Below are positions 49,128-58,131 of a stretch of 64,000 nt of DNA, piece after piece. This DNA is from Ancylothrix sp036704045 (GTDB taxonomy: Bacteria; Cyanobacteriota; Cyanobacteriia; Cyanobacteriales; Oscillatoriaceae), in contig DATNQM010000009.1 in the NCBI GenBank assembly GCA_036704045.1, positions 24,817-88,816 of the forward strand, in the 5' to 3' direction. The first letter of the stretch is position 1. Each line of letters starts with the position of its first letter. The position numbers and the translations under genes were made by a program. The notes beneath the pieces are model-generated. The model saw nothing but the letters and a program-made list of their open reading frames with translations. It did not search any database and was not told the DNA's origin.

Positions 49128-52025
49128 ATGGCTAATTTTTCTAAAATTTTTATTGCCTTAATTTCTGGTTCTCTGGTGGCCGGTGTTGGCGGCTTTGTTT
49201 CTCCGTCTTTTTCTCAATCTATTATTCCTGCCCAAGACGGCACCGGCACTGTTATTACTCCCCAGAATAATCAATTTAACATTACTGGCGGTAGTGTTTC
49301 TGCTGATGGGGCAAATCTTTTTCATAGTTTTAGCCAATTTAATTTATCTCCTGGTCAAATTGCGAATTTTATTTCTAATCCAAATATCCTTAATATTTTA
49401 GGTAGAATTAATGACGGTAATCCGAGTTATATTAATGGTTTAATACAAGTTACAGGCGGAAATTCTCAGTTATTTTTAATGAATCCAGCTGGTGTTGTTT
49501 TTGGGGCAAATGCAAGTCTAAATGTGCCGTCTTCTTTTGCGGCTACTACGGCTACTGGTATTGGATTTAATAACGGTTTTTTTAATGCGTTTGGTGTGAA
49601 TAATTATGCAGCATTAGTTGGAAATCCTAGCGCTTTTAATTTTGCTGTTCCCCAGCCAGGATCAATTGTTAATGCTGGAAATTTGAATTTAAAACCAGAA
49701 AATAATCTTATCTTGGTAGGCGGGAATGTAATTAACACCGGCATTCTTTCTTCCCCAGGTGGAAATGTTAGTCTCACTGCTGTTCCTGGGAATAATTCTG
49801 TAACAATTATTCAACAAGGAAGAATTTTAAGTTTGGAAATTGTCCCTAATTCTCTTCCTGTTTCAACGCCAATTACACCTTTATCTTTACCTCAATTATT
49901 AACCGGCCCCAACACAGAGAACACTGCCCAAAGTTTGATAGTAAATGAAAATGGCGATGTAGTTTTAGTTCAAAAAAATATAGTAATACCCAGAGATTCT
50001 AGGGTGAATGTTGCCCCTGGAAATATCAATGTTTTATCTCCATCTATTAACGGAAATATAAGTATTTTAGGCAACAATGTAGAGCAATTAAATGCCCCAA
50101 CAAACTTAAATCCAGTGCCAATAAATAGTCAGCCTGCCGGTGAAATACCTCCTTTGCCTAATGTTCCTCCACCGGCACCTCCAGCCAGCATTAACCCGGA
50201 AGTTCCTAACCCTAATAATACCAATAATGTTCCTCCACCGGCACCTCCAGCCAGCATTAACCCGGAAGTTTCTAACCCCAATAATGCCAACTCCACCGGT
50301 GTATTACCTCCTCCCCCTCCCCCTTCTCCTCTTCCTTCTCCTTCGCAACCAGGCAATGTAATACAAACTATTACTGCTGTCAATTATCCTACAAATATTA
50401 ACCCTACCAATGTTTTGCCAGCAAATATTAATCCTACCAATGTTTTGCCTATAAATGGGAATATTTTAACTATTAATAACCTTGGAAACCCCGGAAATAT
50501 AAGTATTAATCCCCCAGTAAATATTGGTAATGGAAACCCCGGAAATATAAGTATTAATCCCCCAGTAAATCTTCCAGGCGCGGGAAATCTACCTGGTAAA
50601 ATAGGGTCTGGAGGTATTCGCATTCCCCGTAACTCAAACGGAGAACCTCAACCAAGAAATTCTAACAATAACCCTGCCAATAATCAAATCATTGAAAGAA
50701 GAAATCAACCAGATAAAAACCGGGAAGATAACCCAGTTGAAACCGTAGATAAAACTCGTTTTTCTGAATTAGCAAACTTACCTACACCACCGGCACCACC
50801 CCCAGCAATAAACATTAAAGATGCTATTAGTAGCATAGAAAGAAATCGAAGTCAAGAATATAACAACTTTTTTGGTAATCAAGGTTCTTTTCAATCAGTA
50901 AGTGTAGAGAATTTGCGAGATGCTTTAGGCAAAATTGTAGGGCAAACCGGCAACCGCACAGCAATCATTTATGTAACAGCATTATCCAACGAATTAGAAT
51001 TAATTTTATATACCCCAGAGGGCGAACCTTTGCGAGTAACAGTTGCCGGTGTAGGGAAAGAAAACTTGTTGCAAACAGCATCTAAATTTACTCAGTCTAT
51101 TACCGATGCAGTGAAACGAAACAGTAGTGGTTATTTAGGTTTATCTCAACAACTGTATAAGTGGATAATTGCCCCCTTAGAACAAGAGTTAGTTAACGCA
51201 AAAATCAATACTTTATTATTTAGTATGGATAGCGGGTTACGCAGCTTACCGATGGCAGCATTACATGATGGAAAAGAATTTTTAGTAGAAAAATATAGCT
51301 TGGGTTTAGTTCCAAGTATCAGTTTAATGGATGCCCGTTATCAAAATATCCAAAACTCGCCGGTTTTGGCAATGGGTGCATCAGAATTTACAGAATTAAG
51401 TTCTTTACCCGCTGTGCCGGTGGAGTTAAAAACCATTACAACAGAACAAGGAGGAAAAGCATTTTTAAATGAAAACTTCACCCGTGAAAATATTATCAGT
51501 CAACGTCTAGCAAATGCCTATCAAATTGTGCATTTAGCTACCCATGCAGAATTTACTGCCGGTGATGCAAATAATTCTTATATACAGTTATGGGATGAAA
51601 AATTGAGATTTAATGAAATTCGATCTTTACGCTTTAATCAGCCGCCGGTGGAATTATTAGTTTTGAGTGCTTGTAAAACAGCCGTAGGCGATGAAAAAGC
51701 CGAATTAGGATTTGCCGGTCTGGCAATAGGAAGTGGTGTAAAATCTGCCTTAGCCTCCTTGTGGTATGTCAGCGATGAAGGCACATTAGGATTAATGAGC
51801 GAATTTTATAAACAGTTAGAAAACGTACCCATAAAAGCCGAAGCATTGCGTCAAGCACAGTTAGCAATGTTGCATGGGCAAGTGCGTATTGAAAATGGTC
51901 AATTGCGGGGTACAACTTCTCGTGGAACCATAGCATTACCCGCAGAATTATCTAAACAACAAAGCCTTGATTTATCCCATCCCTATTTTTGGTCTGGTTT
52001 TACCATGATTGGCAGTCCTTGGTAA
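49128..52025 (+). CDS. Secreted CHAT protease with haemagglutinin-type (TPS) N-terminal domain
   Basis: The ATG at 49128 is preferred over the upstream TTG (965 aa). A signal peptide (ALISGSLVAGVGGFVSPSFS) precedes the filamentous-haemagglutinin TPS domain (about 30-290: GTGTVITPQNNQFNITGG, NIL-GRINDGNPSYINGLI, FLMNPAGVVFGANASL), used in two-partner secretion. A Pro/Asn-rich linker (about 340-550) contains in-frame repeats of 22 and 16 codons. The C-terminal CHAT caspase-like domain (about 600-965) keeps the His-Cys dyad: H806 in VHLATHAEF and C849 in VLSACKTAVGDEKAELGFAG (quoted here as SACKTAVGD). No TpsB transporter gene is in the window. The role is unknown; CHAT proteins are peptidases. 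Confidence 0.92.
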   Translation: MANFSKIFIALISGSLVAGVGGFVSPSFSQSIIPAQDGTGTVITPQNNQFNITGGSVSADGANLFHSFSQFNLSPGQIANFISNPNILNILGRINDGNPSYINGLIQVTGGNSQLFLMNPAGVVFGANASLNVPSSFAATTATGIGFNNGFFNAFGVNNYAALVGNPSAFNFAVPQPGSIVNAGNLNLKPENNLILVGGNVINTGILSSPGGNVSLTAVPGNNSVTIIQQGRILSLEIVPNSLPVSTPITPLSLPQLLTGPNTENTAQSLIVNENGDVVLVQKNIVIPRDSRVNVAPGNINVLSPSINGNISILGNNVEQLNAPTNLNPVPINSQPAGEIPPLPNVPPPAPPASINPEVPNPNNTNNVPPPAPPASINPEVSNPNNANSTGVLPPPPPPSPLPSPSQPGNVIQTITAVNYPTNINPTNVLPANINPTNVLPINGNILTINNLGNPGNISINPPVNIGNGNPGNISINPPVNLPGAGNLPGKIGSGGIRIPRNSNGEPQPRNSNNNPANNQIIERRNQPDKNREDNPVETVDKTRFSELANLPTPPAPPPAINIKDAISSIERNRSQEYNNFFGNQGSFQSVSVENLRDALGKIVGQTGNRTAIIYVTALSNELELILYTPEGEPLRVTVAGVGKENLLQTASKFTQSITDAVKRNSSGYLGLSQQLYKWIIAPLEQELVNAKINTLLFSMDSGLRSLPMAALHDGKEFLVEKYSLGLVPSISLMDARYQNIQNSPVLAMGASEFTELSSLPAVPVELKTITTEQGGKAFLNENFTRENIISQRLANAYQIVHLATHAEFTAGDANNSYIQLWDEKLRFNEIRSLRFNQPPVELLVLSACKTAVGDEKAELGFAGLAIGSGVKSALASLWYVSDEGTLGLMSEFYKQLENVPIKAEALRQAQLAMLHGQVRIENGQLRGTTSRGTIALPAELSKQQSLDLSHPYFWSGFTMIGSPW
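50160..50580 (+). repeat. In-frame tandem repeats in the CHAT protein linker
   Basis: A 66-base unit (22 codons, PPPAPPASINPEV core) occurs twice from about 50160 to 50289. A 48-base unit (16 codons, GNPGNISINPPVN core) occurs twice from 50484 to about 50580. A shorter INPTNVLP repeat lies between them. Near-identity at base level suggests recent slippage duplications. Confidence 0.8.
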
Positions 52026-52438
52026 ACTAATTGATAATTGTTTTTTAGGAAAAAAACCTAAAACAACATTTAGATATCTCAAAAAGATAACAACACCATT
52101 TTTATATATTTTTTCTCTAAAAATCCCCCTAATAGCTAAAATATGACGAATTAATCTGTATTTAATTAGTGCCAAAAATGTCTAAAAAAAGCAAAAAAAT
52201 ATTGTTTATTTAAGTTGATAATTAACACTTAAAACAGTCAATTTTGTAGCCTACATCACTCTAATTGCAATATCTATAGCTTTCAAATTCTCTTCTCCCC
52301 CTAAACTTTTTGTTACCCTCGCAACAAAGTAAAATCCAACCTACCCCTAGTCACTTATTTCTACCCATAGAGAGTTGTAAATCTTGCGCCAAGCGAGAGA
52401 AACTGTACACTTTGTAAAGCAACTATTGAGAGTTAACA
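52026..52438. other. Intergenic region
   Basis: About 410 AT-rich bases. A weak hairpin (TTTTAGG / CCTAAAA around A-run, 52037-52067) may end the CHAT transcript. The rest presumably contains the promoter of the following gene; nothing else is recognised. Confidence 0.4.
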
Positions 52439-53548
52439 ATGAATCAACCTACACAACTTCTGTCATCGTTTCAGCTTGGCCCTTATACACTACCAAATCG
52501 CCTCGTAATGGCACCATTAACCCGCAACCGCGCAGGCGAAGGGAATGTGCCCCACACCCTCAACGCAACCTATTACTCACAACGGGCATCCGCAGGACTA
52601 ATTATCAGTGAAGCCACACAAATTTGCCCCGAAGGGCAAGGCTACCCCTTCACTCCAGGCATTTACTCCGCCGAACAAATTGCAGGCTGGAAGTTAGTCA
52701 CAGAGGCAGTTCACGCAAAGGGCGGCCGCATCTTTTTGCAGTTGTGGCACGTCGGGCGCATTTCTCACCCCTCCTTGCAACCTGGAGGCGCTTTGCCGGT
52801 GGCACCCAGCGCCATTGCACCCGAAGGAGAAGCATCTACATTATCGGGACCCCAGCCTTATGTGACCCCCCGTGCCTTAGAAACCTCTGAGATACCGGCT
52901 ATTGTTGAAAGCTACAAAAAAGCCGCTCAAAATGCAATGGAGGCCGGTTTTGATGGGGTAGAAATTCATGCCGCCAATGGCTACTTAATCGATCAATTTC
53001 TTGAAGATGGTACGAACCAACGCACAGATCGCTACGGTGGATCTTTAGAAAACAGAGCTCGTTTTTTAATGGAAATTGTAGAAGCAGTAACTAGCGTTTG
53101 GGATGCGAATAAAGTTGGTGTGCGCCTGTCTCCTGCGGGTACATTTAATGATATGTCAGACTCTGATCCCAAAGCAATTTTTAGTTACGTTGTAGAGGCT
53201 CTCAACTCCTATGGGCTTGCTTATTTACATTTAGTTGAACCAAGAAATGATGAAAATTCGACAATTAAAAATGAAGACCATCTCTCGTTAAATTCCGAGT
53301 ATTTTCGCTCGATTTTTAAAGGAACGATTATTGCAGCTAGTGGCTATAATCAAGAACTTGCAGAAGCTGCAATTAAGGCAGGAAATGCCGATTTAATTGC
53401 TTTTGGAAGATTTTATATCGCTAATCCCGATTTAGTAGAGCGCTTTGCGTTAAATGCACCCTTAAATCCCTATGATCGTTCTACTTTTTATGGAGGAGAT
53501 GAAAGAGGTTACACAGATTACCCAACACTGGAATTAGAAAAAGTCTAG
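52439..53548 (+). CDS. Old yellow enzyme family alkene reductase
   Basis: An FMN-dependent, NAD(P)H-using reductase of activated C=C bonds. The start MNQPTQLLSSFQLGPYTLPNRLVMAPLTRNRA shows the FMN-binding core (LPNRLVMAPLTRNRA). The substrate-binding pair is present as His and Asn in EIHAANGYLIDQFL. NQRTDRYGGSLENRARFL is the classical family signature (quoted in parts: NQRTDRYGGS and LENRARFL), and AFGRFYIANPDLVERF ends the barrel. At 369 aa it belongs to the NemA/XenB-like class. The physiological substrate is unknown. It is single, with a clear terminator. Confidence 0.95.
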   Translation: MNQPTQLLSSFQLGPYTLPNRLVMAPLTRNRAGEGNVPHTLNATYYSQRASAGLIISEATQICPEGQGYPFTPGIYSAEQIAGWKLVTEAVHAKGGRIFLQLWHVGRISHPSLQPGGALPVAPSAIAPEGEASTLSGPQPYVTPRALETSEIPAIVESYKKAAQNAMEAGFDGVEIHAANGYLIDQFLEDGTNQRTDRYGGSLENRARFLMEIVEAVTSVWDANKVGVRLSPAGTFNDMSDSDPKAIFSYVVEALNSYGLAYLHLVEPRNDENSTIKNEDHLSLNSEYFRSIFKGTIIAASGYNQELAEAAIKAGNADLIAFGRFYIANPDLVERFALNAPLNPYDRSTFYGGDERGYTDYPTLELEKV

Positions 53549-53951
53549 GTTATTGTAGAAAAATAACTGCCATTAACCTGTTTTTAACTTTCTAGCCGGT
53601 TCGTCAGTTTCTTAGATGGCCTATAGTCTAGGCCATCTCTTTCAACAAAATTCAGGGTTATAGTTCTTTTATTTTTCAAGGAAAGAAATACTTTTTTAAG
53701 AAAAAATAAATACCTAAGTCTATATAATTTATAATAGAAAAATGCTCTTAAAGGTAATTCTGACCAAACGCAATCAGCTTTTTTTAGATAGTACGGATAT
53801 CTCCCCCAGCAATCTACCCAAAGATAACTGCCTGCAATTACCCGAAGACGATAAATTATAGATGTGTGCAATCTAAAAACAAGCCACGCCTTGGCCACCG
53901 GTATTAATAAAAGCCGGTTAAGCTTTAATAAAAACCAAAGGCTCATCTAAT
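53549..53951. other. Intergenic region
   Basis: About 400 bases with the terminator at 53614-53638 and no credible gene. The 120-codon minus-strand frame covering it has an unnatural composition and no start signal. Confidence 0.45.
53614..53638 (+). terminator. Terminator of the old yellow enzyme gene
   Basis: Perfect ten-base stem AGATGGCCTA / TAGGCCATCT with a five-base loop, followed by a T/C-rich stretch, 66 bases after the stop codon. Confidence 0.7.
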
Positions 53952-54899
53952 ATGCGTAAAAAATTTCTTTCCTCAATTAAACCCCTCTTAAAATCTCTGC
54001 TTGCCATTGGGTTAGTTATCTCCTTAGCCTTTTCTCACGTTGAGGGTGCCTTGGCGGCTCGCAGCGGTGGCCGTATTGGTGGCGGCTCGTTTAGCGCCCC
54101 TAGCCGCACCTACTCGGCACCTCGCAGCTATTCCCCTGGTGGTGGATATGGCGGTGGCTATTACCCCGGTGGCGGCGGTTTTGGATTCCCGTTTTTAATT
54201 CCCTTTGTTTGGGGTGGTGGCGGTGGTTTATTTTCAATTTTGATTTTTATGGCAATAGCAAGCTTTTTACTGCAAGCTTTTCGCCGTAGCACCGGCACAG
54301 AACTTGATTACGATAACCCGACAATTTCGATAGCTAAAGTTCAAGTTGGCTTATTAGCAGAAGCGAGAAATTTACAACCAGAACTTGATGCGTTGGCAGA
54401 AAAAGCAGACACCGGCACCCCTGCTGGACGCGCTCATGTTTTGCAAGAAGTTAGTCTGGCTTTATTGCGCCATCCTGAATTTTGGTACTATGGCTCTGTG
54501 GAATCCCAACAAGCGGCTTTACCGGCTGCGGAAGCAAAATTTTACCAACTTGCTTTAACTGAGCGCAGCAAATTTACTGAAGAAACTCTATCGAATTACA
54601 ACAATATTTTACGCGGTTCTCAAAGTAATAAATCTTTGCCCGGAAAAGGAGGAGATTTAGCAATTTCTGAAGGAACTAGCGAGTATATTGTGGTGACACT
54701 TTTGGCTGCCACAGAAGGAAAATTACAATTACCGGCCATTAATAGTTCAGAAGATTTGCAACAGGCTTTACGTCAAATTGGTGGCATTTCCAGTGACCGG
54801 CTGATGGCGATTGAAATTCTCTGGACTCCTCAAGCGACAGGAGATACACTTTCTTCTGATGATATTATCGCTGAATATCCCAATCTTAAACTCGTGTAG
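53952..54899 (+). CDS. DUF1517 family membrane protein
   Basis: A hydrophobic signal-like segment (LLAIGLVISLAFSHVEGALA, about 15-35) is followed by a Gly/Ser/Tyr-rich region with ARSGGRIGGGSFSAPSR. A glycine-rich stretch and a membrane helix come next (about 80-110, GGLFSILIFMAIASFLL). The soluble part includes ISIAKVQVGLLAEARNLQPEL and YIVVTLLAATEGKLQLP. This is the layout of DUF1517 proteins of cyanobacteria and chloroplasts, some linked to thylakoids or stress. No biochemical function is known. It is convergent with the beta-lactamase-like gene. Confidence 0.9.
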   Translation: MRKKFLSSIKPLLKSLLAIGLVISLAFSHVEGALAARSGGRIGGGSFSAPSRTYSAPRSYSPGGGYGGGYYPGGGGFGFPFLIPFVWGGGGGLFSILIFMAIASFLLQAFRRSTGTELDYDNPTISIAKVQVGLLAEARNLQPELDALAEKADTGTPAGRAHVLQEVSLALLRHPEFWYYGSVESQQAALPAAEAKFYQLALTERSKFTEETLSNYNNILRGSQSNKSLPGKGGDLAISEGTSEYIVVTLLAATEGKLQLPAINSSEDLQQALRQIGGISSDRLMAIEILWTPQATGDTLSSDDIIAEYPNLKLV

Positions 54900-54911
54900 A
54901 GTTTTCTCTAA

Positions 54912-54952
54912 TTACCAGATTCAGTGTTTTATAAAACCTGGTAAATTTTTTA
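54912..54952 (+). terminator. Terminator of the DUF1517 gene
   Basis: TTACCAG / CTGGTAA outer stem with an inner GTTTTATAAAAC palindrome, followed by TTTTTT, starting 13 bases after the stop codon. Confidence 0.6.
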
Positions 54953-55090
54953 AAAAAGCTACGCTTCCGATTCCGAAAAGAAGAAGAAACGCAGTTTTTT
55001 TTTGCCTTTTTAAGCTTCAACTTAGTTCGGTGAAGTACAATTTAAATTTTTTAAAAAATCTTCTGGGTATTTTGAGACTTTTATCAAAGC

Positions 55091-55960
55091 TCACAAAACA
55101 CTCAAATCCTTTAAACATAGACGTGTTAACTCTATTCTAGCGGCTCCATCTTTATCATTACGAATATCAATATTAGTGGCAAAAAAGTAAACATTATCTG
55201 CTTTTTCTAAATAACCAACATACCATCCTATTTGTTGTTTTCCTTCATCTCCATAACCAAACCAACCTGTTTTAGCATGAATTGTGAATTGTGGAGTTTT
55301 TTCCATAATCATAATATCTTTGACGATAGAGATTGTTCTTTCTGAAAAGGGTAGATCATTGTTGTAGAGACGACGAAGAAACTGAATTTGCTCGGTAGGG
55401 GTAATTTGAAGTTTTCCATTTAACCAAAATTTATCAATATCTTCTTTTTCACCAATTTGTTGATTTCCGTAGCCTACCATTTTCACCCATTTTTGCATTT
55501 CTTCGTACCCAATTCTACGGGCAAGAACTTGATAAAACCAAACAGCAGAAGCCTTAAAAGCCTCTCTCATATTTAAGTCCCGGTTCCATGTCGGCAGTTG
55601 TCTTGTAATTCCATCCCAAGTGAGAACAGAAGTTTCATCTGGAATTACTTTAGTTTCTAATGAAATAAGGGAGTTGAGAATCTTAAACGTGGATGCAACC
55701 GGAAATGGTGTAATATTCCGCTGAGAGTTATGTTCAAAGAACTGTTGATTTTTTAAGTCATAAATTATAATTGAACCCTCGATGCCAAAATTCTTAAAAT
55801 GCGTTTCAAAATTACTATTATTAACAACATTTATGGAAGGCTGATCTTCAAGGTTTGAGATGGGAATAGTTTCTCCTGGTTGAGTTATTTGGAATAGGAT
55901 AAATCCAACACAAATTAAGACAATTAGAGGACTATTTAAAAACCGGATTATTTTGTTCAT
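55091..55960 (-). CDS. Class D beta-lactamase-like protein
   Basis: All class D (OXA-type) motifs are present in the 289-aa form starting MNKIIRF: S90-T-F-K93 (nucleophile and Lys that is carbamylated in OXA enzymes), S138-A-V, Y164-G-N and K230-T-G, in the usual order and spacing. The N-terminal helix (PLIVLICVGFILFQI) is a signal or anchor. The frame is open from GTG 56023, but ATG 55960 gives a normal signal peptide. It either hydrolyses beta-lactams or is a related penicillin-recognising protein. It follows the polyamine operon on the same strand after 235 bases. Nothing suggests a mobile element. Confidence 0.88.
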   Translation of the reverse strand: MNKIIRFLNSPLIVLICVGFILFQITQPGETIPISNLEDQPSINVVNNSNFETHFKNFGIEGSIIIYDLKNQQFFEHNSQRNITPFPVASTFKILNSLISLETKVIPDETSVLTWDGITRQLPTWNRDLNMREAFKASAVWFYQVLARRIGYEEMQKWVKMVGYGNQQIGEKEDIDKFWLNGKLQITPTEQIQFLRRLYNNDLPFSERTISIVKDIMIMEKTPQFTIHAKTGWFGYGDEGKQQIGWYVGYLEKADNVYFFATNIDIRNDKDGAARIELTRLCLKDLSVL

Positions 55961-56195
55961 TTTCCTATATTCCAGAGGGAGAAACATTATCTTTGCAAAG
56001 TGTTGCGTGGGAACCAGGTTCACAGATTTTGCCTGGGATGAGCGTTTGGTAAGATATGTATTCCTATAAAATTGCCAAAAGCCAGAAAACAGACCCTCAT
56101 TTTTGCTGCACTTGAAACAAGCATGGTAAGGACTATTATCTAGCCTTTATTTAAGTTTTTACTGCCAAGAGAGAATGCCGGTTAATGAGTATTTT

Positions 56196-57038
56196 CTATC
56201 CTTTTTTTTCTTGGTTTTTATTGCTTAAATACTGCCCTACAAAGGCTAGGGTTCCCGATGCCAGAATTAAGATTACACTTAAGGCATTAATATCAGGTTT
56301 AACACCAGTTCTAATTCGGCTAAAAACTTCCATTGGTAAGGTTGTGGCGCCAGTACCGGCAGTGAAACTGGCAATCAAGAAATCATCCATACTTAACACA
56401 AAAGCAATTAAACATCCAGATATAATTCCAGGCATTAATTGAGGAAGCAAAACCTTAATAAAGGCTTGAGTTGGAGTTGCCCCTAAATCCAGGGCAGCTT
56501 CTTCTAAAAAAGGATTTAAATCTGCCAATCTTGTTGATACCGCTAAGGCAATATAAGCTAAACAAAAGACAATATGAGCAGCTACAATTGTCCACAAACT
56601 AAGTCTAATTTGTACGGCTGCTAAAAATACTAGAGTTGCCACAGCAATTGCAATATCGGGGACAATTAAAGGCAAGTAAGAAATACCCACAAATAAATTT
56701 TTACCCCGAAACTTGTAACGAGATAAACCCACTGCCAATAATGTGCCAAACAAGGCAGAGATTAAGACGGCGCTGAAAGCAATAGTTAGGCTGTTTTGAA
56801 AGGCGCTTAATATTCGTCTATCACTAAAAAGTTTGCCGTACCACTCTAGGGTAAAGCCTTCCCAAGTGGCACTATAGGCAGATTGGTTAAAACTGTAAAG
56901 AGTGAGGACAAAAATCGGCAGATACATGAATAAATACATGACTACGGAAAAGATAACCTGCCAGGAAACCTGAAATTTAGGTTTATTCAACATATCTGCC
57001 GGAATTTCCTCCTGTTGTTGGCTTACTGTGTCTGACAT
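56196..57038 (-). CDS. potC: Polyamine-type ABC transporter permease (PotC)
   Basis: One of two inner-membrane permeases for spermidine/putrescine import. About six helices are seen, with the typical PotC start (MYLFMYLPIFVLTLYSFNQS) and the EAA coupling loop EEAALDLGATPTQAFIKVLLPQLMPGI (quoted in part: AALDLGATPTQAF). SMDDFLIASFTAG is diagnostic of PotC. Length 280 aa is normal. It follows potB on the same strand with an 86-base gap, last of the A-D-B-C gene order. Confidence 0.93.
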   Translation of the reverse strand: MSDTVSQQQEEIPADMLNKPKFQVSWQVIFSVVMYLFMYLPIFVLTLYSFNQSAYSATWEGFTLEWYGKLFSDRRILSAFQNSLTIAFSAVLISALFGTLLAVGLSRYKFRGKNLFVGISYLPLIVPDIAIAVATLVFLAAVQIRLSLWTIVAAHIVFCLAYIALAVSTRLADLNPFLEEAALDLGATPTQAFIKVLLPQLMPGIISGCLIAFVLSMDDFLIASFTAGTGATTLPMEVFSRIRTGVKPDINALSVILILASGTLAFVGQYLSNKNQEKKG

Positions 57039-57124
57039 ACTGATTTTAGATGTTGGATTTTAGTTATCCGTAGAGTATTTTGGAGTTAGAATTTTGGAAG
57101 ATAAAGCCCGTAAATTTACAACTT

Positions 57125-58033
57125 TTAGCGGGCTACATCACGGTCTCCATATTTGAGTAAAAGGGCAATTCCTACAGTTACAAACATGATTAATACCATG
57201 CTCATAGCTGAACCAAAACCCCAGTTTTGTGTTGCTCCTAAAAATTGATTGTAAATTAAACGGGCTGCTGTCATGCTGCTTGCACCTCCTAACAATTCTG
57301 GGTCTACAAAATCGCCCATACAGCTAATAAAAACGAGTAAGGAACCTGCTGCTATGCCGGGCATTGTTTGGGGGACTGTAATTTTCCAAAATGTTTCTAG
57401 GGGTTGAGATCCTAAGTCGGCGGAGGCTTCTAATAAACGTTTATCAAGTTTTTCTAGGGAAGCATAAAGAATTAGTACCATGTAGGGTAAATAACTGTAA
57501 GTCATGCCTATTAAAACCGCTGAACTTCGGTTTAGTAAATCGAGGGCAGGTAATCCAAGGGCGGTTAATACAGTGTTAAGTAATCCTGTGCGCCGTAGGA
57601 TGGTAATCCAAGCATAAGAACGTAATAAAGATGACGTCCATAGGGGTAAAACAAAGCCTAGTAAAAGCAAATTTCGCCACTTTTTAGGAGCCATTTGTGC
57701 CAGCCAGTAAGCGACAGGAAATCCTAATGCTAAGCATGAAATTGTGGTGCCAATAGAAAAGAAAAGTGACCTCCCCATAACTTGGAGTTTGATGGGTTCA
57801 AAAACTCGGAGGTAGTTTTCTATTCCTGAAGGAATTACTAAATCTCCGGGTTTGATATTGGGAACTAAACTAAGTTGAAAAATGATTAAGGTTGGTAATA
57901 CTAACAACAAAAATAACCACAGGCCGGCGGGGCCAAGTAAAACGGCCGGCCCTAGAATATTTGAGCCAAGGCGGCGAATATCTAACTTAGATTGGGGGTT
58001 GGTTGAGGGAGAGTTTTTAGTAGATACGGACAC
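57125..58033 (-). CDS. potB: Polyamine-type ABC transporter permease (PotB)
   Basis: Partner permease of PotC, 302 aa with about six helices after a polar 30-residue N-terminus. The EAA-loop is ASADLGSQPLETFWKITVPQTMPG, and LVFISCMGDFVDPELLGG matches PotB. LLLLVLPTLIIFQLSLVPN marks the first helix. It lies between the substrate-binding protein gene and potC, consistent with one operon. Confidence 0.93.
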   Translation of the reverse strand: MSVSTKNSPSTNPQSKLDIRRLGSNILGPAVLLGPAGLWLFLLLVLPTLIIFQLSLVPNIKPGDLVIPSGIENYLRVFEPIKLQVMGRSLFFSIGTTISCLALGFPVAYWLAQMAPKKWRNLLLLGFVLPLWTSSLLRSYAWITILRRTGLLNTVLTALGLPALDLLNRSSAVLIGMTYSYLPYMVLILYASLEKLDKRLLEASADLGSQPLETFWKITVPQTMPGIAAGSLLVFISCMGDFVDPELLGGASSMTAARLIYNQFLGATQNWGFGSAMSMVLIMFVTVGIALLLKYGDRDVAR

Positions 58034-58131
58034 TGATTTAACCTTATTTTTGTCAAAAGTTATTTCTGAAAGTTGTTTAATTATTAGTCTTTAATCATTA
58101 AAAAAATGACAACCAGACTAATATTTAATTT

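Noticed and set aside
50129..50383. Minus-strand Gly/Leu-rich frame opposite the CHAT linker
   Set aside because: It is the shadow of the Pro/Asn-rich repeats on the other strand.
53584..53946. 120-codon minus-strand frame between the old yellow enzyme and DUF1517 genes
   Set aside because: It contains the perfect terminator hairpin of the upstream gene, has unnatural composition (many Leu/Arg/Tyr in AT-rich runs) and no domain or start signal.
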